A program made the position numbers and the translations under genes. Source: Alphaproteobacteria bacterium (lineage in GTDB: Bacteria > Pseudomonadota > Alphaproteobacteria > Micropepsales > Micropepsaceae). From it: a DNA stretch of 63,492 nucleotides. This document shows positions 28,062 to 37,549 of the stretch, in pieces; within the stretch, counting starts at the first letter, position 1, and each line of letters begins with the position of its first letter. The DNA lies in the NCBI GenBank assembly GCA_025924715.1, contig JAICHV010000017.1, positions 1 to 63,492 on the forward strand, written 5' to 3'. The notes beneath the pieces are model-generated. The model did not search any database and was not told the DNA's origin. It saw nothing but the letters and a program-made list of their open reading frames with translations.

Positions 28062-29141
28062 ATGCAGCGCGCCATCCCTTGCTCTGTCCTGCGCGGCGGA
28101 ACTTCCAAAGGGCTTTATTTCCATGCCCGGGACCTTCCGGCGGATAACGCGCTGCGCGATCGCGTGCTGCTGGCGGCGATGGGCTCACCGGATGCGCGCC
28201 AGATCGACGGCATGGGCGGCGCCCACCCTCTGACCTCCAAAGTGGCGGTGGTCTCCCCGCCCAGCCGTGCCGATGCCGATCTGGATTACCTGTTTCTGCA
28301 GGTGGTGGTGGATGAAGCGCGGGTGGATGTTTCGCAGAATTGCGGCAACATCCTTGCCGGTGTCGGTCCTTTCGCCATCGAGGAAGGATTGCTGGCGGCC
28401 CATGACGGTCACACCGATGTACGCATTCACATGGTCAACACCAAAAGCATGGCGGTGGCGCGGGTGGAAACGCCTGGCGGACGCGTCAATTACCAGGGCG
28501 ATGCGCGCATCGATGGGGTGCCGGGAACGCATGCGCCCATTCCCATCGATTTTCTGGATGTGGCGGGCTCTTCCTGCGGGGCGCTTCTGCCCACGGGCAA
28601 CCCCAAGGATGTCCTTGACGGTGTGGAATGTACCTTGATCGACGACGGCATGCCGGTCGTGGTGATGCGGGCGGCGGATTTTGGCAAGGCCGGAACCGAG
28701 ACGCCCGTCGCGCTGGAGGCCGATCTGTCCTTGAAGGCGAGAATAGAGAAAATCCGCCTTGAGGCCGGCAAACGTATGAACTTGGGCGACGTGACCAAAA
28801 AGAACGTGCCCAAAATGTCTTTGGTCAGCCCACCCATCCATGGCGGCGTGATCCATACCAGGACGTTCATTCCCCATCGCGTCCACGAAGCCATCGGCGT
28901 TTTTGGCGCGGTCAGCGTGGCCGCGGCTTGCGTCTTGCCGGGCACCGTGGCGGCCGAAATTGCCCGGATCATGAGTCGCGGCACCATCACCATGGATGTC
29001 GAACACCCGACGGGGTTTTTCACCATCGAGATGGACGTTACCGAGGATAATGGTACGCCCGTCATCCGGCGCGCGGCTTTGTTGCGCACGGCGCGGCTTT
29101 TGATGCGCGGTCACATCTTCGTTCCGGAAGGTTTGGCATGA
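28062..29141 (+). CDS. ligU: 4-oxalomesaconate tautomerase (PrpF family)
   Basis: Isomerises 4-oxalomesaconate between the form released by LigI and the form hydrated by LigJ. The 359-residue protein is a PrpF/diaminopimelate-epimerase-like fold: PCSVLRGGTSKGLYFHARDL at the N-terminus, DVSQNCGNILAGVGPFAIEE in the first lobe, and MSLVSPPIHGGVIHTRTFIP in the second. Its length matches LigU (about 358). It starts two bases after ligK and overlaps the next gene by four bases. The related GalD acts on the same compound in gallate degradation, but ligAB, ligC and ligI here point to the protocatechuate route. Confidence 0.9.
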   Translation: MQRAIPCSVLRGGTSKGLYFHARDLPADNALRDRVLLAAMGSPDARQIDGMGGAHPLTSKVAVVSPPSRADADLDYLFLQVVVDEARVDVSQNCGNILAGVGPFAIEEGLLAAHDGHTDVRIHMVNTKSMAVARVETPGGRVNYQGDARIDGVPGTHAPIPIDFLDVAGSSCGALLPTGNPKDVLDGVECTLIDDGMPVVVMRAADFGKAGTETPVALEADLSLKARIEKIRLEAGKRMNLGDVTKKNVPKMSLVSPPIHGGVIHTRTFIPHRVHEAIGVFGAVSVAAACVLPGTVAAEIARIMSRGTITMDVEHPTGFFTIEMDVTEDNGTPVIRRAALLRTARLLMRGHIFVPEGLA

Positions 29142-30025
29142 TCCGCTCGGTGGCGATTATCGGGCTTGGCGAAGTGGGCCAGACGCTTGCCGCGGACCTG
29201 GCGGCGGCGCAGATCCCGCTGATAACGGCTTTCGACATTCTTTTTACCGATGCCGACAGTGTGCCCTCCCGTGCCCAAAGCCCGGCGGTGAAATGTTCCA
29301 GCATCGCTGAGGCGGTGCAGGGCCGCGATCTGGTGATCAGTGCGGTCACGGCCGCATCGGATGCCGAAGTGGCCGCCTCCGCGGCCCCGCATTTGAAGGC
29401 GGGGGCCTTCTTTTTGGATGTGAACTCGGCATCGCCCAAGCAAAAAAGCCAGGCGGCGGCGATGGTCGATGCCGCCGGCGGCCGTTATGTCGAGGCGGCC
29501 GTGATGACGCCCATCCATCCGCGGCGCATTGCGTCGCCGATGCTGCTGGGCGGACCCCATGCCGGGGCGTTTCTGAACGCAGCGGACGGGCTTGGTTTTT
29601 CCGCGACAAATTTTTCGCCTGAATACGGAAAGGCCTCCGCCGTCAAGATGTGCCGGAGCGTTGTCATCAAGGGTATGGAGGCTTTGCTGGCCGAATCCAT
29701 GCTGGCGGCGCGCCACTATGGCGTGGAGGAGCCGGTGCTGGCGTCCTTGTCGGATCTTCTGCCCGCGGCGGATTGGACGGCCAAGGCGTCTTACATGATC
29801 GGGCGATCGCTGCAACACGGCAAGCGCCGCGCCGAGGAAATGCGCGAGGTCGCCGAGACGGTGCGGCATGCCGGCATCGCGCCCGCGATGAGCCGCGCCA
29901 CAGCCGACCGCCAGGACTGGGCGGCGCAGTATCGCAGCGCCCTGGATGGAAACCTGCCCCGCATGCTGGATGCGATGTTGGAAGCGGTTCGGTCTGAGGC
30001 CGATAAGAAGAGCGGATATCCATGA
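29138..30025 (+). CDS. NAD(P)-binding 6PGDH-like oxidoreductase with DUF1932 C-terminal domain
   Basis: A 295-residue predicted cytoplasmic dehydrogenase. The Rossmann motif GLGEVG is at residues 9-14, LDVNSASPKQKSQAAAMVDA matches the beta-hydroxyacid/6-phosphogluconate dehydrogenase family, and the C-terminal part (ARHYGVEEPVLASLSDLLP) fits DUF1932. It overlaps ligU and ligJ by four bases on each side, so it is locked into the lig operon, yet none of the six known pathway steps needs it. It might reduce or oxidise a side product, or process a related substrate such as a hydroxy acid feeding into the pathway. Function not known. Confidence 0.8.
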   Translation: MIRSVAIIGLGEVGQTLAADLAAAQIPLITAFDILFTDADSVPSRAQSPAVKCSSIAEAVQGRDLVISAVTAASDAEVAASAAPHLKAGAFFLDVNSASPKQKSQAAAMVDAAGGRYVEAAVMTPIHPRRIASPMLLGGPHAGAFLNAADGLGFSATNFSPEYGKASAVKMCRSVVIKGMEALLAESMLAARHYGVEEPVLASLSDLLPAADWTAKASYMIGRSLQHGKRRAEEMREVAETVRHAGIAPAMSRATADRQDWAAQYRSALDGNLPRMLDAMLEAVRSEADKKSGYP

Positions 30026-31038
30026 TCATCGATTGTCACGGTCATTACACAACCGCCCCGGCGCAATTGCAGGCTTTCCGCGACAGTCAATTGGCCGCTT
30101 TGAAAGGCGGCGCGCAGGCTGGGGAAGTCGACAGCATCAGCGACGACGAAATCCGCGCCAGCCTGGAAGGGGCGCAGCTCAAATTCCAGCGCGAACGCGG
30201 CACCGATCTGACCATTTTCAGCCCGCGGGCCTCCGCCATGGGGCATCATCTGGGCGACACGCAGACGAGCCTGGCCTGGACGCGGGCCTGTAATGATTTG
30301 ATCGCCCGGGTCGTCACTTTATATCCGGACAATTTCGTCGGGGTCTGCCAATTGCCGCAAAGCCCCGGTGCCGGTTTGACGGAGGTGGTGGGCGAGCTGG
30401 AACGCTGTATCACCGAGCTCGGCTTTATCGGCTGCAATCTCAATCCCGATCCTTCCGGCGGGCATTGGACGGCGCCGCCCCTGACGGATCGGTTCTGGTA
30501 TCCGGTCTATGAAAAAATGACCGAATTGGATGTGCCGGCCATGGTGCATGTCAGCGCTTCCTGCAATCCGGCCTTTCATGCCACGGGCGCCCATTACATC
30601 AATGCCGACACCACCGCCTTCATGCAGTTCATCCAGGGCGATTTGTTCCGGGATTTCCCCACTTTGCGGATGATCATTCCCCATGGCGGCGGCGCCGCGC
30701 CGTATCATTGGGGCCGCTACCGGGGCCTGGCGCAGGACATGAAACGCCCGCCTTTGACCACCCTTCTGCAAAATGTGTTTTTCGACACTTGCGTCTATCA
30801 CCAGCCGGGTATCGATCTTCTGGGCGAAGTCATCCCTGTGGACAACATTTTGTTCGGCTCCGAAATGGTGGGGGCCGTGCGCGGCATCGATCCGACCACC
30901 GGCCATCATTACGACGACACCAGGCGTTATATCGAATCCTTGCCCCTCAAGGCGGCGGACAAGGCGAAGATCTATGAAGGCAATGCGCGGCGCGTGTTCC
31001 CGCGGCTGGATCAAACGCTGAAGGCAAAAGGGAAATGA
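30022..31038 (+). CDS. ligJ: 4-oxalomesaconate hydratase (amidohydrolase family)
   Basis: Adds water to 4-oxalomesaconate to give 4-carboxy-4-hydroxy-2-oxoadipate. The 338-residue protein has the amidohydrolase fold with N-terminal metal ligands H6 and H8 (MIIDCHGHYTTAP), a conserved MVHVSASCNPAFHATGAHYI block, and MIIPHGGGAAPYHWGRYRGL followed by DNILFGSEMVGAVRG, as in LigJ (about 341 residues). It overlaps both neighbours by four bases. The unrelated zinc hydratase GalB does the same reaction in gallate degraders, so this is clearly the LigJ type. Confidence 0.93.
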   Translation: MIIDCHGHYTTAPAQLQAFRDSQLAALKGGAQAGEVDSISDDEIRASLEGAQLKFQRERGTDLTIFSPRASAMGHHLGDTQTSLAWTRACNDLIARVVTLYPDNFVGVCQLPQSPGAGLTEVVGELERCITELGFIGCNLNPDPSGGHWTAPPLTDRFWYPVYEKMTELDVPAMVHVSASCNPAFHATGAHYINADTTAFMQFIQGDLFRDFPTLRMIIPHGGGAAPYHWGRYRGLAQDMKRPPLTTLLQNVFFDTCVYHQPGIDLLGEVIPVDNILFGSEMVGAVRGIDPTTGHHYDDTRRYIESLPLKAADKAKIYEGNARRVFPRLDQTLKAKGK

Positions 31039-31912
31039 GCGCGGCCGCAAAACCCTATATTCCCTGGCATCCCAATCCGTCGCGGCCGCATTATGTGCCG
31101 CCGCCGGGGGCGGTGGATGCGCATTGCCACGTCTTCGGCCCCGCAGCGAAATTCCCTTTCGCGCCGACCCGCAAATACACGCCTGTCGATGCCTCCAAAG
31201 AGCAATTGTTCGCACTGCGTGATTTTTTGGGCCTTTCGCGCAACGTGATCGTCCAGGCCACCTGCCATGGCAACGACAATGCCGCCTTGTTGGATGCACT
31301 GGCCGCCGCCAAGGGTCTGGCAAGAGGTGTCGCCAGTGTGGGTGCGGACATTTCCGACGACGAGCTCCGCCGGATGGACCAGGCCGGCGTTCGCGGCGTG
31401 CGCTTCAATTTCCTCAAACGGTTGGTGGATTTCACGCCGCGGGAGGTCCTGACCGAAATCGCGCAGCGCATCGCGCCTTTGGGCTGGCATGTGGTGGTGT
31501 ATTTCGAGGCGCCGGATCTTGCGGAATTGGAGCCTTTCTTCACCACCCTTCCCACCACCGTGGTGGTCGATCATATGGGCAGGCCCGATGTCGGCTTGGG
31601 GATCGACCATCCGCAATTTAAGCGCTTTCGCGCCTTCCTGCGCGACAATCCCAATGTCTGGACCAAGGTCAGCTGCCCGGAGCGGCTTTCGCTGCGGGGC
31701 CCGCCTTATGACGATGTAACGCCGTTCGCCCGCACCCTGGTAGAGGAATTTTCCGGCCGGGTGCTGTGGGGCAGTGATTGGCCCCATCCCAATATGACGA
31801 AAGAAGCGCCCGATGACGGCCTTCTGGTCGACATCATCCCGAAGATCGCGTTGACACCGGCGCTGCAACAGGCGCTGCTGGTGGACAATCCGATGAGGCT
31901 TTATTGGCAGCG

Positions 31913-31916
<4 letters not shown>
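31035..31916 (+). CDS. ligI: 2-pyrone-4,6-dicarboxylate lactonase
   Basis: Hydrolyses 2-pyrone-4,6-dicarboxylate to 4-oxalomesaconate. The 293-residue length equals that of Sphingobium LigI. The amidohydrolase-type site is seen as AVDAHCHVFGP (H30, H32), followed by KFPFAPTRKYTP, the strand end VVVDHMGRPDVG, and RVLWGSDWPHPN, which holds the catalytic aspartate. LigI differs from most amidohydrolases in working without metal (established for LigI). The gene overlaps ligJ and ligA by four bases each. Confidence 0.94.
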
Positions 31917-34090
<2,174 letters not shown>

Positions 34091-34102
34091 CCAGAACCCA
34101 CC

Positions 34103-34119
34103 ATAGCCAAGTGGCTAAT
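34103..34119. promoter_or_regulatory. Palindromic operator site 2 (ATAGCCA-AG-TGGCTAAT)
   Basis: The 17 bases are identical to site 1; the core TAGCCA-AG-TGGCTA is at 34104-34117. The centre is 63.5 bases before the ATG of the PQQ dehydrogenase. A -10-like TTAGCC at 34141-34146 would put the site near -42, a class II activator position. An extra half site TAGCCA at 34088-34093 overlaps the ligC stop codon. It marks a separate promoter inside an otherwise continuous run of genes. Confidence 0.8.
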
Positions 34120-34173
34120 GGGAGCGGGACCGCCGCCGGGTTAGCCTGGGGAAGGAACTGTCTGGGGTTTAGG

Positions 34174-36291
34174 ATGAAAATTGCCGCCGCGCTGTCGCTT
34201 GTGGGGTTCACCGCCATTTCGGCCTTGGCCGCCTCGGCGCCGGCGCCGTCCTGTTGCACCCCTGCCGGGCGGGACTTTCCCAAGGTCGGCGGCAATTATG
34301 GCAATCAGAATTACTCAGCCCTGGCCCAGATAACCCCGGCCAATATCGGCAAGTTGGGTGGGGCCTGGCATGTCCATCTCGAAGGTGGCCTCAATCCCCA
34401 GGAACAACAATCCAGCGTGGTGGCGGTTGACGGCGTGCTCTATGTCGAGACCACGCAGGGGAATGTCTATGCTGTGAACGGCGCCACGGGCGCCATCAAT
34501 TGGGTCTATAAAGGCGGCTTCGGGCCGCAATTGCGGCGCGGCGTGGCGGTGGGCGAGGGCCGCGTCTATACCGCCTTCGCCGGCAATCGCATCGCTGCCT
34601 TGAACCAGAAGACCGGCGCTTTGATCTGGCTGAAGGCCATCGACCGGGGCGCTACGCGCCCCTTTGGAGGGGGTAGGGCCGGCGGCCGAGATCCCGATGC
34701 TTCGCCCGCGCCAAGGCCCGTCTCCACCGATCCAGGCGGCACGCTCAAGACCCCCATAACCTATTATGACGGCATGCTCTATTTCGGCACCGCCGATGCC
34801 GCGCGCGGCACCGGCTATGCCGTGCATGCGGATACCGGCGAGATCGCTTGGGAATTCTGGGGGCCGCCGGGACCGGGGGAATTCGGCAACGAGACCTGGG
34901 GCGGCGATCAGTGGCGGACCGGCGGCGCGGCGCCCTGGATGAGCCCCGCCATCGATCCAAAGCTGGGACTTTTATATTGGACCTTCGGCAATGCGCGGGG
35001 CGGAGCGCCCACTGACGGCTCGGGCCGGCCCGGCGCCAATCTCTTCGCCAATTCGCTGGTGGCGATCGACCTGAAAACCGGCAAACGCAAATGGCATTTC
35101 CAATCCGTGCATCACGACATCTGGGATATGGACAATGTGATGTCGCCGGTGCTGGCCGATGTAATGGTCAAGGGCAAGCTGCGGCACATCGTGGTCTATG
35201 GCAGCAAGGTCGGCATGTATTATGTGCTGGACCGGACCGACGGGTCCGCCATCACGCCCATCGTCGAAACGCCGGTTCCGCAGGAGCCGATACAGAATAC
35301 CTGGCCGACCCAGCCCATCCCGCAAGGCGATTCCATCACTCCGCAATGCGTCAATGGTGAAGCGCCGGCCTCGAAAGCGCCGCCGGGTTATCTGACGGGA
35401 TGCTTGTTCTCCACCCATCTGGATGTCCCTGTGGTGCAGACACCCGGCACCGGGGGCGGGATGACTTGGAACGCTATATCCTTCGATCCCAAGACCAAGT
35501 TGATCTATACCGGCTATGGCATCGTCAATTCGGGCCATGTCCAGCACAATGGCGGCGTGGGCTTTCGGCCCCTGGGTGAGGAGCGCAGCGGCGGCATCGC
35601 CGCTTTCGATCCCGCAACCCATAAAGTGGTCTGGCGCCGGGAGAATGAATGGTCCCTGGCACATGGCAACGGCATCCTCACCACCGCCGGCGGCGTGATG
35701 TTTATCGGCCAGCCCGACGGCCAATTGTTGGGCCTCGCCATCAAGGACGGTCATCAGCTCTGGCGATTCCAGACCGGCGCCGGCGTCCACACCAGCCCGG
35801 CCGCCTATCAGATCGGGGCCACGGAGTATGTCAGCGTTTTGGCGGGTGGGAACGGCTTGCCCTACAACTCGCCACGGGGCGACGATCTTTGGGGCTTCGT
35901 CTTAGGTGGCACGGTGCCGCCGTCACCGGCGCCCACACCGCCACCGCACCGCCAGCCAATCCTGGCGGCGGCGGTGGAGGGGGCCGCGGTCAACAATACC
36001 GTCGCCATTGCCCGCAATTGGTCTTCGGGCGCGGTCGGCGCAGCTGAGTCGAACAGCGCCAATGCCATGGCGCCGCAAAATCTGCGCGTGCCGGCCGGCA
36101 CCACCGTCACCTTCCTCAACCCCACCGGCAACAGCAAAGCCCATTGCGTGACGCAATTCTATGAAGGCCTGTTCTCGTCGGGGCCCATTGCGCCCGGCCA
36201 ATCCTTCAAATTCACCTTCAACACCCCGGGCGAATATTTCTACAATGACTGCGCCGATCCACGCACGACGGGAAAAGTGGTGGTCTACTGA
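34174..36291 (+). CDS. PQQ-binding beta-propeller dehydrogenase fused to a cupredoxin-like domain
   Basis: Exported quinoprotein of 705 residues. After a signal peptide (about 1-22) comes a PQQ dehydrogenase propeller (about 30-580) with W-motif repeats such as LYVETTQGNVYAVNGATGAI, LVAIDLKTGKRKWHFQSVHH and TEYVSVLAGGNGLPYN. A Pro-rich linker (PPSPAPTPPPHRQP) joins it to a C-terminal cupredoxin-like domain (about 605-705). There the usual Cys-His-Met copper block is replaced by C693-A-D-P-R, and C658 follows H657 in the first ligand region, so the copper site is uncertain. ATG 34174 is chosen; an upstream ATG would overlap palindromic site 2 and spoil the signal peptide. Periplasmic alcohol or aldehyde oxidation is likely; the substrate is unknown. 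Confidence 0.88.
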   Translation: MKIAAALSLVGFTAISALAASAPAPSCCTPAGRDFPKVGGNYGNQNYSALAQITPANIGKLGGAWHVHLEGGLNPQEQQSSVVAVDGVLYVETTQGNVYAVNGATGAINWVYKGGFGPQLRRGVAVGEGRVYTAFAGNRIAALNQKTGALIWLKAIDRGATRPFGGGRAGGRDPDASPAPRPVSTDPGGTLKTPITYYDGMLYFGTADAARGTGYAVHADTGEIAWEFWGPPGPGEFGNETWGGDQWRTGGAAPWMSPAIDPKLGLLYWTFGNARGGAPTDGSGRPGANLFANSLVAIDLKTGKRKWHFQSVHHDIWDMDNVMSPVLADVMVKGKLRHIVVYGSKVGMYYVLDRTDGSAITPIVETPVPQEPIQNTWPTQPIPQGDSITPQCVNGEAPASKAPPGYLTGCLFSTHLDVPVVQTPGTGGGMTWNAISFDPKTKLIYTGYGIVNSGHVQHNGGVGFRPLGEERSGGIAAFDPATHKVVWRRENEWSLAHGNGILTTAGGVMFIGQPDGQLLGLAIKDGHQLWRFQTGAGVHTSPAAYQIGATEYVSVLAGGNGLPYNSPRGDDLWGFVLGGTVPPSPAPTPPPHRQPILAAAVEGAAVNNTVAIARNWSSGAVGAAESNSANAMAPQNLRVPAGTTVTFLNPTGNSKAHCVTQFYEGLFSSGPIAPGQSFKFTFNTPGEYFYNDCADPRTTGKVVVY

Positions 36292-36301
36292 CCTCTTGGG
36301 C

Positions 36302-36333
36302 AAAAAAAGAGGCCTGGGAATCGCCCAGGCCTC
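36302..36333 (-). terminator. Rho-independent terminator of the ThuA-like gene
   Basis: GAGGCCTGGG (36309-36318) and CCCAGGCCTC (36324-36333) form a perfect ten-base-pair stem with a five-base loop. Read on the minus strand it is followed directly by seven T (36308-36302). It lies 27 bases after the stop of the minus-strand ThuA-like gene and only 10 bases after the stop of the converging PQQ dehydrogenase, whose transcript it may also end. Confidence 0.88.
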
Positions 36334-36360
36334 AGTTGGGGGAAGTGGCAGAAGCGGGCG

Positions 36361-37380
36361 CTAGCGGCAGAAGGGCTCAATGCCCATGACGGATTTCATA
36401 CCGCCGATGATCATTTTGCGGAATTCGACCGATCCCGGAAAAACGCTGTCGTCATTGGCGAAATCCCGGCCGTCGTGACCAAGCGTGGTGGCCCAGACCT
36501 TGCCTCCGTCATAGTATTGGCACCAGGCCACGGGATGGAATGAGCCGTGACCGGGGCTCACGCCTACGACGGATGGCGCGCGTTCGCCCCGGCCGCCGCG
36601 ACGCCCACCAGCGCTATTATCGCCAGGCGGGCCGCCTTCACCTTCACCGCGCGGCGGCGTGGCCTGGATGGATTTCTCATCGACCGTGGCGAGGAAGCGA
36701 ACGCGGGTGGGAAAGGGCACCAGGTTGTACCACTCGTCCTGAAAATGCCAGCGCGCGGGAAGGTCCTTGGTCGAGCTGTCCTTGGCGTCCACGATGACCA
36801 CATCGCCTGGACGGCTTCCGCCGGGATGGTCGTAGAAATTGGCATTGCCCAAAAGGCCTTCGTAATAGGGCCAGTTGTAAAGGGTGCCAAAGGCGTTGTG
36901 GATGGCGACGAAGCCGCCGCCGGCGCGGATATACTGCCGCAGCGCGGTCTTGGCGGTGTCGTCGAGGATATCGCGTGAGGTGGAAAAGAAGACGATGGCG
37001 TTATAGCTGTTGATATTCGCCATCTGGGTGACGTCTTCGGTGTAGTCCAGATGCCAGCCATTTTCCTCGGCGATTTTCAGCATCTGGGCATGCACGATAT
37101 TATTGGGATCCAGCGGCGGGTTAAGCCCCGCTGGAAGAAGCGGCCCCAGATCGGCATGTCGCGACGATCCGGTGCGTGTATAGAGCAACACGCGATATTG
37201 GGTGGTCTTGAGCCGGGGCCAATCGTGATAGCATTTCACGTCTATCCCGCGACAGACTCCGTAATCCATGTCACCCAGATTATCGTTTATCGCGCCGCCG
37301 GGATTGCCGGTCTGAGCCGAAGCCGTGAGCGAAAACAAGCTTGCCGCGGCGGCAGCCGCCGCCCTTCCGAATTTTGCCAT
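36361..37380 (-). CDS. Exported ThuA-like (trehalose utilization family) protein
   Basis: A 339-residue protein with signal peptide MAKFGRAAAAAAASLFSLTA. The ThuA domain, a class I glutamine-amidotransferase-like fold, covers about 58-330: RVLLYTRTGSSRHADLGPLL, YNAIVFFSTSRDILDDTAKT, IRAGGGFVAIHNAFGTLYNW and GKVWATTLGHDGRDF. A Gly/Arg-rich insert (PPRGEGEGGPPGDNSAGGRR, about 240-262) interrupts it. ThuA relatives are found near sugar dehydrogenases; their biochemical role is poorly known. ATG 37380 is chosen because of GGGAGGG just upstream and the signal peptide; another ATG 18 codons upstream gives no signal. It is divergent from a PQQ dehydrogenase, with palindromic site 3 between them. Confidence 0.85.
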   Translation of the reverse strand: MAKFGRAAAAAAASLFSLTASAQTGNPGGAINDNLGDMDYGVCRGIDVKCYHDWPRLKTTQYRVLLYTRTGSSRHADLGPLLPAGLNPPLDPNNIVHAQMLKIAEENGWHLDYTEDVTQMANINSYNAIVFFSTSRDILDDTAKTALRQYIRAGGGFVAIHNAFGTLYNWPYYEGLLGNANFYDHPGGSRPGDVVIVDAKDSSTKDLPARWHFQDEWYNLVPFPTRVRFLATVDEKSIQATPPRGEGEGGPPGDNSAGGRRGGRGERAPSVVGVSPGHGSFHPVAWCQYYDGGKVWATTLGHDGRDFANDDSVFPGSVEFRKMIIGGMKSVMGIEPFCR

Positions 37381-37433
37381 TGTTCCCTCCCTTATGTTGC
37401 GCCGGAGCCTAGGGAGGGGGGCAGGGTCCGACA

Positions 37434-37450
37434 ATTAGCCAAATGGCTAT
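37434..37450. promoter_or_regulatory. Palindromic operator site 3 (minus strand: ATAGCCA-TT-TGGCTAAT)
   Basis: The core TAGCCA-AA-TGGCTA is at 37436-37449. Read on the minus strand the 17-base site equals sites 1 and 2 except for the two central bases. The centre is 62.5 bases from the ThuA-like start and 107.5 bases from the divergent PQQ dehydrogenase start, nearly the same two distances as at site 1. -10-like hexamers are TAGGCT (minus, 37411-37406) and TATACA (plus, 37501-37506). A half site TAGCCA is at 37473-37478. Confidence 0.78.
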
Positions 37451-37549
37451 CGCGTTTGCCTGCAAGCTGGGCTAGCCATGCCTGTTACCCGCAGCTTGCA
37501 TATACAAGCCAAGTGTCATTTATTCCCTTTGCAATTCGGGGCATTCGTC

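Noticed and set aside
34111..34173. Upstream start for the first PQQ dehydrogenase
   Set aside because: It would begin inside operator site 2 and add 21 residues before a good signal peptide that starts at 34174.
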